64,000 nt of DNA, taken from assembly GCA_015061165.1 (NCBI GenBank), contig SUXC01000004.1, positions 104,182 through 168,181 on the forward strand, written 5' to 3'. The translations under genes were made by a program, and so were the position numbers. Under the pieces are notes generated by a model. The model made no database searches. It was not told the DNA's origin and worked only from the letters and a program-made list of their open reading frames with translations. Position 1 is the stretch's first letter, and each line of letters opens with the position of its first letter. Positions 40,169-49,058 of the stretch are shown piece by piece. This stretch comes from Bacteroidales bacterium. GTDB taxonomy: Bacteria; Bacteroidota; Bacteroidia; Bacteroidales; Paludibacteraceae.

Positions 40169-40852
40169 TTAGTGACAGAACATAAAACCGAAGAAGAAAC
40201 GTGGGCCAGTAGGCAGTAGCAGTTGATTATCAGCAAACCCCAACATCCAATCCATGCGTAGGGTAAGATGAACACGTTTGGTCATACACCAATCCATGCC
40301 TACGTATGGATTTACATAGCCAAACCCTTGTTTGGTGAGCATTGCCCACTCCTCTGGCTGCCAATCTGCTTCGCTACCTTCTACCACAGAGAGCGTGCGC
40401 ATCGCACCACCGCCCACAGCAGCACCAATATATGGCCACACTTTTTCCATACGCCAGCAGGCATCTGCTAACAGACCGCCCGAACCGACACGCACATAAC
40501 TACCTGATTGTAAGACATCTCTCATATCGGTTGCACCCGATTTCATGGTAGAAACATAGCCCTCACACCCTACGCGCAGGTGTTTCCAGAGGTTAATACG
40601 CAACGAACCACCGATACCTGTGGTCATACCCTGCGGACTGATACTTTCGCCAGAGGGTAAAACGGCCGACGGATTCTTGCCGAAGAGATAACCTGCGTGC
40701 AACATCATTCCGCCGCTATATCCTTGGAATACAGGTATTTTCTCTTTGTTCGCGAGATTATTTGTCATTGTTGTATCTTGAGCCACATTCTTCTGCGCAT
40801 ACGTCGCAGTGGCGATAACCAACAATATCAAAAGCAGTTTCTTTCTCATCAT
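40169..40852 (-). CDS. Outer-membrane beta-barrel-like protein
   Basis: 227 aa from the ATG at 40852 (a second Met follows directly). The upstream reading frame begins before the promoter at 40887-40895 and is rejected. Signal peptide MRKKLLLILLVIATATYA; then strands such as MMLHAGYLFGKNPSAVLP, GGSLRINLWKHLRVGCEGYV and YVGMDWCMTKRVHLTLRMDWMLG. Resembles small surface barrels of unknown role. Confidence 0.65.
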   Translation of the reverse strand: MMRKKLLLILLVIATATYAQKNVAQDTTMTNNLANKEKIPVFQGYSGGMMLHAGYLFGKNPSAVLPSGESISPQGMTTGIGGSLRINLWKHLRVGCEGYVSTMKSGATDMRDVLQSGSYVRVGSGGLLADACWRMEKVWPYIGAAVGGGAMRTLSVVEGSEADWQPEEWAMLTKQGFGYVNPYVGMDWCMTKRVHLTLRMDWMLGFADNQLLLPTGPRFFFGFMFCH

Positions 40853-40886
40853 TCGTTCTTTTGTAGTTCCATTTTCAAATTCCGCT

Positions 40887-40895
40887 GCAAAGGTA
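40887..40895 (-). promoter_or_regulatory. Promoter of the beta-barrel and DUF4491 genes
   Basis: Minus-strand TACCTTTGC (complement of 40887-40895), about 35 bases before the start. Confidence 0.75.
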
Positions 40896-41043
40896 CTACT
40901 TTTTTCTGAATAAATCCTTAAATTTACCTTAAATTTGTACGATTTTATATTTTCCAACTCCCTAAAAAGTATGTTTTTCTTGATACATTTGTGATTTTTA
41001 GAATAAATTAACTATTTCTTTTGCGTATGTCAAAAAAAAGTAG

Positions 41044-41052
41044 TAACTTTGC
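41044..41052 (+). promoter_or_regulatory. Promoter of asnS
   Basis: TAACTTTGC after GCGTATGTCAAAAAAAAG, nearly identical to the bamD promoter. Leader about 50 bases. Confidence 0.75.
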
Positions 41053-41108
41053 ACCCTAATTCTTTGAATTAGGCAAAATCCTATACGAAATTAATAACAA
41101 CAAACATA

Positions 41109-42506
41109 ATGAAACGAACAGAAATTATCAACGCCCTGCAATTGACAGGAGAAGGACAACTCATCAACGTGCGTGGATGGGTACGTAGCCGTCGTGGCAA
41201 CAAAAATGTTAGTTTTATAGCCCTTAACGACGGTTCTACCATCAAAAATATTCAAATCGTAGTGGATCTCGCTCAGTTCCCTGAGGAGAACCTGAAACCA
41301 GTTACCACTGGTTCGTGCATCTCCGCCACAGGTCACTTAGTAGCCAGTCAAGGTAGCGGACAAGCCGTGGAAATCCAATTGACAGAGTTGGAGGTATATG
41401 GCACAGCCGATCCAGAACAATACCCATTGCAGAAAAAAGGACTCAGCATGGAGTACCTGCGCACTATTGCACACCTCCGCCCACGCACCAACACCTTTGG
41501 TGCTGTGTTCCGCATTCGCCACAATATGGCAATGGCTATTCACCAATACTTCCACGAACACGGGTTCTTCTATTTCCACACCCCTATCATCACAGCCAGC
41601 GACTGCGAAGGTGCAGGACAGATGTTCCAAGTAACCACCAAGAACCTCTACAACCTGAAGAAGGATGAGGAAGGCAAAATAGACTACTCCGACGACTTCT
41701 TCGGCAAACAAACTTCGCTCACCGTTTCTGGTCAATTGGAGGGCGAGTTGGCTGCAATGGCATTGGGCAAAATCTACACCTTCGGTCCTACCTTCCGTGC
41801 AGAAAACAGTAATACCCCACGCCACTTGGCAGAGTTCTGGATGATAGAACCAGAAGTAGCCTTCATCCAAAAAGAGGAACTGATGGATTTGGAAGAGGAC
41901 TTTATCAAGTACTGCGTGCGTTGGGCTTTGGAGAAATGCCAAGACGACTTGCAATTCCTCAACCAGTTTGTGGACAAAGGTCTGATTGCACGCCTCGAGT
42001 CAGTAGTGAACACCGAGTTCATCCGTTTGACCTATACCGAGGGTATCAACATCCTGCAAGAAGCAGTGAAGAACGGTAAGAAATTTGAGTTCCCATGCGA
42101 GTGGGGCGAAGACTTGGCTTCTGAGCATGAGCGTTACTTGGTAGAAGAGCATTTTGGCAAACCAGTCATTATGTCAGACTATCCAAAAGATATAAAAGCA
42201 TTCTATATGAAGATTAACGAGGATGACAAGACCGTACAAGGTACTGACGTATTGTTCCCTCAGATTGGTGAGATTATCGGTGGTAGCGTGCGCGAGGAGA
42301 GCCTTGACAAACTCAACGCAGAAATAGCACGTCGCGAGATACCAATGAAAGACATGTGGTGGTACTTGGACACTCGCCGCTTTGGCGCAGCCCCTCACGC
42401 AGGTTTCGGATTGGGCTTTGAGCGACTACTGCTGTTCGTAACGGGTATGCAGAATATCCGCGACGTGATACCATTCCCACGTACACCTAAGACAGCAGAG
42501 TTTTAG
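41109..42506 (+). CDS. asnS: Asparagine--tRNA ligase
   Basis: 465 aa class IIb synthetase. The N-terminal OB-fold anticodon domain (residues about 10-110) has [22 protein letters not shown]; the catalytic core has motif 2 [26 protein letters not shown] and motif 3 [16 protein letters not shown]. The asparaginyl rather than aspartyl type is supported by the [11 protein letters not shown] context. Confidence 0.96.
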   Translation: MKRTEIINALQLTGEGQLINVRGWVRSRRGNKNVSFIALNDGSTIKNIQIVVDLAQFPEENLKPVTTGSCISATGHLVASQGSGQAVEIQLTELEVYGTADPEQYPLQKKGLSMEYLRTIAHLRPRTNTFGAVFRIRHNMAMAIHQYFHEHGFFYFHTPIITASDCEGAGQMFQVTTKNLYNLKKDEEGKIDYSDDFFGKQTSLTVSGQLEGELAAMALGKIYTFGPTFRAENSNTPRHLAEFWMIEPEVAFIQKEELMDLEEDFIKYCVRWALEKCQDDLQFLNQFVDKGLIARLESVVNTEFIRLTYTEGINILQEAVKNGKKFEFPCEWGEDLASEHERYLVEEHFGKPVIMSDYPKDIKAFYMKINEDDKTVQGTDVLFPQIGEIIGGSVREESLDKLNAEIARREIPMKDMWWYLDTRRFGAAPHAGFGLGFERLLLFVTGMQNIRDVIPFPRTPKTAEF

Positions 42507-42547
42507 GCGAAAGGCGAAAGATTAAAGGTTAAAGGCAAGAATATACA

Positions 42548-45500
42548 ATGAAAAAACTATTATTATTTATCGTTGCCCTTGTAGCACTGAACGTGAGTCT
42601 TCACGCGCAAGATACACCCGCTTGCGATTACCAAGTGGGCGATAGCGTGATGGTTAATCCCGACACGACACACTACATGACAGGAGAGAAAATATCTTCA
42701 TGGGTATATACCGTGAAGCACGCAATTGAGCAAATAGAATCCGTGTTTCATCCCGATGGTATATTGCTCAAAGGTATCAAATCATGGGTACACCGCAATG
42801 CGATTATCCCAGATAAGTCTCGTGCAGCAGCAAAACCAAGCCCAGAGGCAGCAGTAGCAGAACAGCCCAAGAGTAAGTCAGAGGAGCAAACCACAGAGCC
42901 TACGAAAGAGCAAACCCAAGTGGCAGTAGCGGAAGATAAGACAGCCGAAGTGGTTACACAGCCCGAAACAACTGCACCCGTAGCCACCCAACCTACCCGA
43001 TTGGTGGGTCGTGTGGTATCATCGGACAATCGCGCTATCGCTAATGCCACTATCACACTTGCTAACCAAGGCATCACTACCACTACGAACGAAAATGGCG
43101 AGTTCACACTGACATACCTCGACCCAACCGACGAAGAAGTGATATTAGAGGCAAACGGCTATATTTCTGACATTCAATTGATTCAATTAGAAAATGGTCA
43201 GTTGAACAATATGGGCGATGTGCTATTGCAGACCGATTTTGTACGCGAAGCGCAAGATGAAGTACTGCTGAATATCGCTGAGGTAGATATGAACGATGAC
43301 GAAGGTAGAAGCCAGTCGATGTCCTCCGCTACCAGCGCAAGCCAAGATGTATTCAATTCAACCATATCCTACGCATGGTCGAACGCACGCTATCGCGGTC
43401 GCGGTTATGATCAGACCTACGAGCAGAACTACATTGAGGGTATCTCCTTCAATGCTGCCGAGCGCGGACAGTTTAACTTCTCAGCAATGGGTGGTCTGAA
43501 CGATGCGACACGCTATCGCGAAGTGGTGGAAGGCATAGAAGCCAACAACTTCACCTTTGGTTCGTTGGGATTGTCCACCAACTACATGCAGTCCGCAAGC
43601 AACTACGCACAAGGATGGAAAGTGGCATTGGCAGGAACCAACCGCAACTACAAAGGTGCGGCTCGTGCCACCTACTCCAGCGGATTAATGGAGAACGGCT
43701 GGGCATTTGCCGTGCAATTGGCTTGGCGATACTCACCATACATTGACGTGAAAGGTGAGATTGGCGAGGGTATCAGTTACAGCTCTGTAGGCTATTTTTT
43801 GACCGCAGAGAAACAATGGGGCAAAAACAAACGTCTATCATTGATTACTTTTGGTGCACCTACTCGCCGTGGTCAGTCATCAGCTCTCACCCAAGAGACT
43901 TTTGACCTCACCAACCAATACAACAAAACCTCGTGGGGACACAACAACTACAACCCCTATTGGGGCTATCAAGATGGCAAAGTGCGTAACTCACGCATAG
44001 TACATAGTTATGACCCAACAGCCATTGTTAGTTTTGATTGGCAAATTGATGATGAGAACTTCCTAAAAGCGGGTGCAGGCTATCACTACTCTATGTACTC
44101 GAACTCGGCACTGACGTTCTACAACGCTCCAGACCCACGTCCAGACTACTATCGTAACCTGCCATCGTTCCTCTGGGACGGACAGGTGGACAAAGACGGC
44201 TACTTCATAGGCAAAGACCTTAATGGCAAACCATTAGGCGCAGTAACCGATGGTGGCTATATCAAATTCCCATTGTACTACAACGGACAGTCGGTAGGTC
44301 ACTCCATTAATCTAGACACCTACGCAGCACTGACCGACCTCTGGACCAGTCGCGATGACAACGCTACCCAAATCAACTGGGATGCCCTCTACGCTGCCAA
44401 CTATGCCAACAACGCCAACGATGCAACCAACGGTACTGCCACCTCGGCGCGCTACATCGTAGAACGTCGCCACAACGATATTCAAGAGGGAATGATTAAC
44501 CTCAACTATCGCAACACATCGGTGGACAATATGACCCTGACCGCAGGTCTGGAACTGAAAGCCAGTCAAGGTATCCACTACAAGACCGTGGACGACCTAT
44601 TGGGCGGTAACCAATGGATAGACGTGGACCCATTCGCAGAGCGCGACATCAAAGAGTTGGCAACCAATATCGGTTTGACACAAGCCGACATCGCCAACGT
44701 GAAACAAAACGACCTACGTAACCCTAATGCAAAAATTCAAGACCACGGTCGCTTTGGCTACGACTATCGCATCAACATGATGAACGCTAAATTGTGGGCA
44801 CAAAACGAGTGGAGTTGGAATGCTGTGGATTTGTACTACGGTTTGCAATTTACCTACTCCTCTATGCAACGTACCACCGACATGCTGAACGGTCGCGCAT
44901 GGTACTTGGCTCGCTTGGGCGAAGAGAATAACTACCACTACTACTATCTGGCAGATGCCGCTGATGAAGTGTTGGCAGCAGGCGACGACCTTTCGCAACT
45001 GCCTCATCGTTTGGTGGGTTATGCACACCATTTTGTGGATCCAGCCGTGAAAGCAGGTATGACCTACAAGATTGACGGTCGCAACCAACTGAAAGTGAAT
45101 GCCATGGCAGAAACCAAAGCACCATTGGCACGCGATGCATATATCTCGCCTCGCGTACACGATCGCGCAGTGGAAAGCATCTATCGCCACGATTATGCAC
45201 GCTATTATGCAAAAGAATATGGTACATCCTGGCTACAAGAATACTTCGGCTCCAGCCAAAAGATTGCAGGTGGCGATTTGACCTACTCCTTTAACTATCC
45301 AGTAGTTCGTGGTCGCGTAACGGGATTCTTTACCCAATTCTGGAACGGCACCGAACTGAATGGTTACTACGATGATGAGGCTCGCACCTTCGTAAACCAA
45401 TCTTTGACTGGTATCAATCGCCGTCATATGGGTTTGGAGGCTGCTGCAGCAGTGAAATTGGGATTGTACTTCACACTCACGGGCGTAGTGGGTGTGGGCG

Positions 45501-46207
45501 ACTACCGCTACACCAGCAACGCATTGGCTATCACCTCGGCAGAGAACGGTATGGCATTGGCTGAGAACGCACAAGGACCAATCTATGAGTTGCGCGATAG
45601 CGTTTTGATAAAAGGTCTGCACGTGGCTACAGGTCCACAAGTGAACACCAGTTTGAAACTCAGCTTCTTCCACCCCAAAATGTGGTTTGCTGATGTTACC
45701 GTAAGTTACTTCGATTGGAACTATCTGGACTATGCGCCTGCACGCCGCATGAAAGGTCTATTCACAGGCACACGCGCGGACGGCAGTAGCGTAAATGGTT
45801 GGTACGGAGATTCCTATACAGATGCTATTGAGAAAGTAGATGGACAAGTAGTATGCGATCAATATGGTGTACCTGTACTGAAATATCCATACAACATACT
45901 CTCTGACCAAGAGATGCTGACAGCCGACAACCCACTCCACCGCTTCTTGGTAGATGTGAGCCTTGGTAAACTGATATACCTAAAGAACCGTCAGTCTATC
46001 TCCATCAACTTGACCGTAAACAACGTACTCAACAATACCCACTTCAAGACAGGTGGCTATCAACAAGCACGTCTGCCACGTCAAACACGCCAAGGTGTGG
46101 ACGACAGAGAAAACTCAGTAATCAGTCCTAACGTATGGAAATTCCCATCCAAGTACTACTACGCATGGGGAACCAACTTCTATCTCAATATCCAGTATAA
46201 ATTCTAA
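42548..46207 (+). CDS. TonB-dependent outer-membrane receptor
   Basis: 1219 aa. Signal peptide MKKLLLFIVALVALNVSLHA. Residues about 95-150 are a Pro/Glu/Thr/Gln-rich linker (EQTTEPTKEQTQVAVAEDK). A carboxypeptidase-regulatory-like domain follows at about 152-232 (LVGRVVSSDNRAIANATITL), then the plug (YAWSNARYRGRGYDQTYEQNYIEGI) and a 22-strand barrel ending NFYLNIQYKF. Imports an unknown ligand with TonB energy. The next gene (DUF5689 lipoprotein, six bases on) is likely its surface partner. It is not a classic SusC. Confidence 0.9.
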   Translation: MKKLLLFIVALVALNVSLHAQDTPACDYQVGDSVMVNPDTTHYMTGEKISSWVYTVKHAIEQIESVFHPDGILLKGIKSWVHRNAIIPDKSRAAAKPSPEAAVAEQPKSKSEEQTTEPTKEQTQVAVAEDKTAEVVTQPETTAPVATQPTRLVGRVVSSDNRAIANATITLANQGITTTTNENGEFTLTYLDPTDEEVILEANGYISDIQLIQLENGQLNNMGDVLLQTDFVREAQDEVLLNIAEVDMNDDEGRSQSMSSATSASQDVFNSTISYAWSNARYRGRGYDQTYEQNYIEGISFNAAERGQFNFSAMGGLNDATRYREVVEGIEANNFTFGSLGLSTNYMQSASNYAQGWKVALAGTNRNYKGAARATYSSGLMENGWAFAVQLAWRYSPYIDVKGEIGEGISYSSVGYFLTAEKQWGKNKRLSLITFGAPTRRGQSSALTQETFDLTNQYNKTSWGHNNYNPYWGYQDGKVRNSRIVHSYDPTAIVSFDWQIDDENFLKAGAGYHYSMYSNSALTFYNAPDPRPDYYRNLPSFLWDGQVDKDGYFIGKDLNGKPLGAVTDGGYIKFPLYYNGQSVGHSINLDTYAALTDLWTSRDDNATQINWDALYAANYANNANDATNGTATSARYIVERRHNDIQEGMINLNYRNTSVDNMTLTAGLELKASQGIHYKTVDDLLGGNQWIDVDPFAERDIKELATNIGLTQADIANVKQNDLRNPNAKIQDHGRFGYDYRINMMNAKLWAQNEWSWNAVDLYYGLQFTYSSMQRTTDMLNGRAWYLARLGEENNYHYYYLADAADEVLAAGDDLSQLPHRLVGYAHHFVDPAVKAGMTYKIDGRNQLKVNAMAETKAPLARDAYISPRVHDRAVESIYRHDYARYYAKEYGTSWLQEYFGSSQKIAGGDLTYSFNYPVVRGRVTGFFTQFWNGTELNGYYDDEARTFVNQSLTGINRRHMGLEAAAAVKLGLYFTLTGVVGVGDYRYTSNALAITSAENGMALAENAQGPIYELRDSVLIKGLHVATGPQVNTSLKLSFFHPKMWFADVTVSYFDWNYLDYAPARRMKGLFTGTRADGSSVNGWYGDSYTDAIEKVDGQVVCDQYGVPVLKYPYNILSDQEMLTADNPLHRFLVDVSLGKLIYLKNRQSISINLTVNNVLNNTHFKTGGYQQARLPRQTRQGVDDRENSVISPNVWKFPSKYYYAWGTNFYLNIQYKF

Positions 46208-46212
46208 GCAGT

Positions 46213-47394
46213 ATGAAAGCTATGAAATCTATCATTCATAATTCAAAATTCATCATTGTTATCACCCTTGTGGCACTGTGCGCTGCATGTACGCCTCCTG
46301 CTGTGGATGAAGCGAAATTGTTTCTAACCGATAAGCAAGCCGATGAGTTGATTGCTCAAGGTACACTACTTACCTTGCAACAATTCAAAGACTCGTTTAT
46401 GAGCGAAAAGGGCAATTTCCTGAGCGATACCACATTATACCGCACCCGCGCCACCAAAGATGGCAAGAACTACCTCTTTTCGATTGACACCATCCCAAGT
46501 TCTGCCACACCTATATATATACGCGGGCGCGTAACAACCGATGACTATGCGGGCAATTTCTACAAAGCCATGTGCATTCAGCAAATCGTGGACGGCGAAC
46601 AACAAGCCCTGCGCCTATCGGTAGATGCAGGTTCAGTGGGCGGATTGTATCAGATAGGTCAAGAGATACTAATTCGCGTGGACGGATTGGCTATCGGTCG
46701 TTATGCCAACCAACCACAATTGTGCTTGCCCTCGTATAACAACAATATCTACGCCAATAATGCCGAGCAGAAGATAGGTTGGGCACCTGGTCGTATTCCA
46801 ATAGCCATCTTCAAAGCACGTACACAATGTATCGGCAAGCCTGATGTGAGCCAATTGGTGTATGAGGAGTACGAAATCAAGGAGTTTACATCTGAACTCA
46901 ATCTACAAGAGACACGCAAGTGGGATGCCAAACTGGTGCGCATAAAGAATGTGCACTATACTGGCGAATACTACGAGTCCAACGGCACCGTATCTAAATG
47001 CTCTACAGGTGATCCAGAAGAGGACGGCAACGCCAACGTATTTGCCCCAACAACCAATAATATCGGATATCCACAAGGACGTATCATTGCAGATGGGAAA
47101 GGCAACAAAACGGTTATTTCGTCTTCGGAATATGCTAAGTTCGCATATTTCTATTTACCCGGAGCAGATAAAGATGGTATAGCCAACTGCCCCAAATATG
47201 TGGGGGATGTAGTGGGTATCTTGGGCTACTACAACGATAATGCTCGCTATGATCCTGCTTCTGATGATTGGGCAATCAGTATCCGTTCGTTGGATGACCT
47301 ACAATTGTATTACGATGCCAATGGCAACAACGTTGCCGATGATGATGAGCGCACCGCAGAGAATCTGTGGACACGCAATGAATATACCAAATAA
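46213..47394 (+). CDS. DUF5689 lipoprotein
   Basis: 393 aa. Lipoprotein signal with lipobox LCAAC (VALCAACTPPAVDE). The DUF5689 region (residues about 95-230) has YIRGRVTTDDYAGNFYKAMCIQ and LRLSVDAGSVGGLYQIGQEILIRVDG, an OB-like fold. Likely the surface-bound partner of the TonB receptor upstream. The signal peptide starts MKAMKSIIHNSKFIIVI: IIHNSKFII is the translation of the ATTCATAATTCAAAATTCAT spacer repeat, so the repeat is part of the export signal. Confidence 0.85.
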   Translation: MKAMKSIIHNSKFIIVITLVALCAACTPPAVDEAKLFLTDKQADELIAQGTLLTLQQFKDSFMSEKGNFLSDTTLYRTRATKDGKNYLFSIDTIPSSATPIYIRGRVTTDDYAGNFYKAMCIQQIVDGEQQALRLSVDAGSVGGLYQIGQEILIRVDGLAIGRYANQPQLCLPSYNNNIYANNAEQKIGWAPGRIPIAIFKARTQCIGKPDVSQLVYEEYEIKEFTSELNLQETRKWDAKLVRIKNVHYTGEYYESNGTVSKCSTGDPEEDGNANVFAPTTNNIGYPQGRIIADGKGNKTVISSSEYAKFAYFYLPGADKDGIANCPKYVGDVVGILGYYNDNARYDPASDDWAISIRSLDDLQLYYDANGNNVADDDERTAENLWTRNEYTK

Positions 47395-47396
47395 AT

Positions 47397-47921
47397 ATGA
47401 GTTGGCTTGATATACTAATCCTTCTACCCTTACTCATCGGCCTCGTGAGAGGTTTGATGAAAGGGTTGATTGTAGAAGTTAGTTCGATTGTTGCCATATT
47501 ATTGGGTTTCTTTGGCGCAAAATACTGGAGCGCAGCGTTTGCCAGTTGGCTAATGCAGCAGTTTGATTGGAGCGAAACAGCCTGCATTGTAGTAGCATAT
47601 GCCCTACTCTTTGCAGGTATCGCATTGGGACTAAACATAGTAGCACGACTGCTGTCTAAACTGTTTCAGAAGATACAATTGGGCTGGCTTAATCGCCTGT
47701 TAGGCGGCATATTTGGCACAGCCAAATGGGGCATAGTGATTGTTGCATTAGTACTATGCGTACATAACTTAGACAAGCAATTCCAGTTCATCCAACCCGA
47801 ACTAAGAGAAAAGTCCGTCGTTTACACCACCATCACCCCCTACGCCGAACAAGCATGGGAGGAAATAAAGGCGCAAGTAGAAACACAGAAAGTCACTGAC
47901 AAAGAAGATAGCGAATCTTAA
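47397..47921 (+). CDS. CvpA family membrane protein
   Basis: 174 aa with four membrane helices. The start WLDILILLPLLIGLVRGLMKGLIVEVSSI matches the CvpA family, linked to colicin V production and envelope stress tolerance in other bacteria. A charged C-terminal tail follows. Two bases after the DUF5689 stop, so in the same transcript. Confidence 0.85.
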   Translation: MSWLDILILLPLLIGLVRGLMKGLIVEVSSIVAILLGFFGAKYWSAAFASWLMQQFDWSETACIVVAYALLFAGIALGLNIVARLLSKLFQKIQLGWLNRLLGGIFGTAKWGIVIVALVLCVHNLDKQFQFIQPELREKSVVYTTITPYAEQAWEEIKAQVETQKVTDKEDSES

Positions 47922-47954
47922 AACAGGGATAATCAAAGATTTTTGGGGTCCCTT

Positions 47955-47980
47955 ATTGTTGGGTTCGAGCCCTTATACTA
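47955..47980 (+). other. Possible tRNA 3'-end fossil
   Basis: GTTGGGTTCGAGCCCTTATA contains a perfect T-arm (GGGTTCGAGCCC) like that of tRNA-His on the other strand 70 bases away, but there is no D-arm or anticodon arm upstream. Confidence 0.3.
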
Positions 47981-47983
47981 TTC

Positions 47984-48026
47984 AAAAAAAAGAGCAACAT
48001 ACCAAAAGGTATCTTGCTCTTTTTTT
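47984..48026. terminator. Bidirectional terminator
   Basis: AAAAAGAGCAA and TTGCTCTTTTT pair, with inner CATACC/GGTAT, and have A- and T-runs on both sides. It can end cvpA on the plus strand and tRNA-His on the minus strand. Confidence 0.85.
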
Positions 48027-48027
48027 G

Positions 48028-48100
48028 GGTGGATAGTGGGGCTCGAACCCACGACACTCGGAACCACAATCCGATGCTCTGCCAACTGAGCTATAACCAC
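48028..48100 (-). tRNA. tRNA-His (GTG)
   Basis: 73 nt. D-arm GCTCAGTTGGCAGAGC, anticodon stem TCGGA/TCCGA with loop TTGTGGT (anticodon GTG), T-arm GTGGG-TTCGAGC-CCCAC, discriminator C. The base before position 1 is G, able to serve as the extra G-1 of tRNA-His opposite C73. Acceptor stem GTGGTTA/TATCCAC has one U-U mismatch at pair 5:68. CCA is not encoded. Confidence 0.95.
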
Positions 48101-48129
48101 CATATACGCCCTTGTTTCCAAAAGCGAGT

Positions 48130-48138
48130 GCAAAGGTA
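48130..48138 (-). promoter_or_regulatory. Promoter of tRNA-His
   Basis: Minus-strand TACCTTTGC (complement of 48130-48138), 29 bases before the tRNA; divergent from the rplS promoter. Confidence 0.75.
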
Positions 48139-48232
48139 CTGCTTTTTTTTGATATGACCAAATATTTTGAGAAAAAATGTGTAAAAAGAATAAAAAATAG
48201 TCATTTTTCTTGCGTATATGCAAATTTTGTTG

Positions 48233-48241
48233 TACCTTTGC
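48233..48241 (+). promoter_or_regulatory. Promoter of rplS
   Basis: TACCTTTGC after GCGTATATGCAAATTTTG. A 108-base leader follows. Confidence 0.8.
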
Positions 48242-48244
48242 AGC

Positions 48245-48350
48245 CGATTTTCAACTATAGTCTCTGGCGATCAGCATAGAGTGCGCGTTTTTGTGGCTCG
48301 AACAGTAGTGTATACTATAGTTATTTAACCCATTAAAACAACGAATCGAA
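48245..48350 (+). promoter_or_regulatory. Candidate structured leader of rplS
   Basis: AACTATAGT (48253-48261) can pair with ACTATAGTT (48314-48322), enclosing GC-rich segments including GTGCGCG and GCGATCAGC. The closing helix sits about 30 bases before the ATG, a layout typical of autoregulated ribosomal-protein leaders. L19 leaders are known in Bacteroidota relatives; identity is not proven here. Confidence 0.45.
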
Positions 48351-48704
48351 ATGGATTTGATGAAAATTGCCGAAGAGGCATTCGCTGGCGAGAAGAAAGA
48401 GTTTCCAGCATTCGCCGCAGGTGATCAAGTGACTGTGGCTTATCGTATTAAAGAGGGTAACAAGGAGCGTATTCAGGAGTTCCGCGGTGATGTGATTTGC
48501 ATCCACGGTAGCGGAGACAAGAAGCGTTTTACCGTTCGCAAGATGTCTGGCAACGTAGGTGTAGAGCGTATCTTCCCTATGGATAGCCCATTTATCGAGA
48601 AAATTACCGTGAACAAATACGGTAAAGTTCGTCGCTCTAAATTGTACTACTTGCGTGCTCTCACTGGTAAGAAAGCTCGTATTCCAGAGCGCCGCGTGAA
48701 GTAA
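48351..48704 (+). CDS. rplS: 50S ribosomal protein L19
   Basis: 117 aa. FAAGDQVTVAYRIKEGNKERIQEFRGDVICI and the end KYGKVRRSKLYYLRALTGKKARI are diagnostic of L19. Followed by a repeat spacer and tRNA-Gln. Confidence 0.97.
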   Translation: MDLMKIAEEAFAGEKKEFPAFAAGDQVTVAYRIKEGNKERIQEFRGDVICIHGSGDKKRFTVRKMSGNVGVERIFPMDSPFIEKITVNKYGKVRRSKLYYLRALTGKKARIPERRVK

Positions 48705-48712
48705 TGCGCTTC

Positions 48713-48752
48713 GGTTATCGATAACCGATATTCGATTGCCGATAACCGAATC
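48713..48752. repeat. GATAACCGA palindromic tandem tract
   Basis: GGTTATCGATAACCGATATT followed by CGATTGCCGATAACCGAATC. A related GGTTATCGGATATCGGATAAC tract lies at about 7058-7080. Confidence 0.7.
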
Positions 48753-48753
48753 T

Positions 48754-48824
48754 TGCCAAATGGTGTAACGGTAGCACTACAGATTCTGGTTCTGTCTGTC
48801 TGGGTTCGAATCCTAGTTTGGCAA
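48754..48824 (+). tRNA. tRNA-Gln (CTG)
   Basis: 71 nt. Acceptor TGCCAAA/TTTGGCA with discriminator A, D-arm GTGTAACGGTAGCAC, anticodon stem ACAGA/TCTGT with loop TTCTGGT (anticodon CTG), T-arm CTGGG-TTCGAAT-CCTAG. CCA is not encoded. Confidence 0.95.
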
Positions 48825-48829
48825 CAAAA

Positions 48830-48862
48830 AATAAGACTTCCATTAGGAGGTCTTATTTCTTT
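48830..48862 (+). terminator. Terminator after tRNA-Gln
   Basis: AATAAGACTTCC and GGAGGTCTTATT around ATTA, followed by TCTTTG. Confidence 0.85.
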
Positions 48863-48904
48863 GTTATATTCAAGGACTCAAGCCCATTAACAATAATTCT
48901 TTGA

Positions 48905-48945
48905 AGAGTCTATAGGGATTCTATAGGAGTTCTATAGGGGTTCTT
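48905..48945. repeat. TTCTATAGGGA tandem tract
   Basis: Four units of GTTCTATAGGA/ATTCTATAGGG, 11 bases each, in the gap before the lptD promoter. Confidence 0.75.
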
Positions 48946-49000
48946 GGGGCATTCTTACAAACTTTAACCGTAAAAATTTGCATATATGCTTTTTTTTTCG

Positions 49001-49009
49001 TACCTTTGC
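49001..49009 (+). promoter_or_regulatory. Promoter of lptD
   Basis: TACCTTTGC after GCATATATGCTTTTTTTTTCG. The leader contains the GC-rich GTGCGCGCTC/TAGCGCGCGAG near-palindrome. Confidence 0.75.
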
Positions 49010-49058
49010 GCGCTATTTTGCGTAGTGCGCGCTCACGCGTACATAGCGCGCGAGAGGA

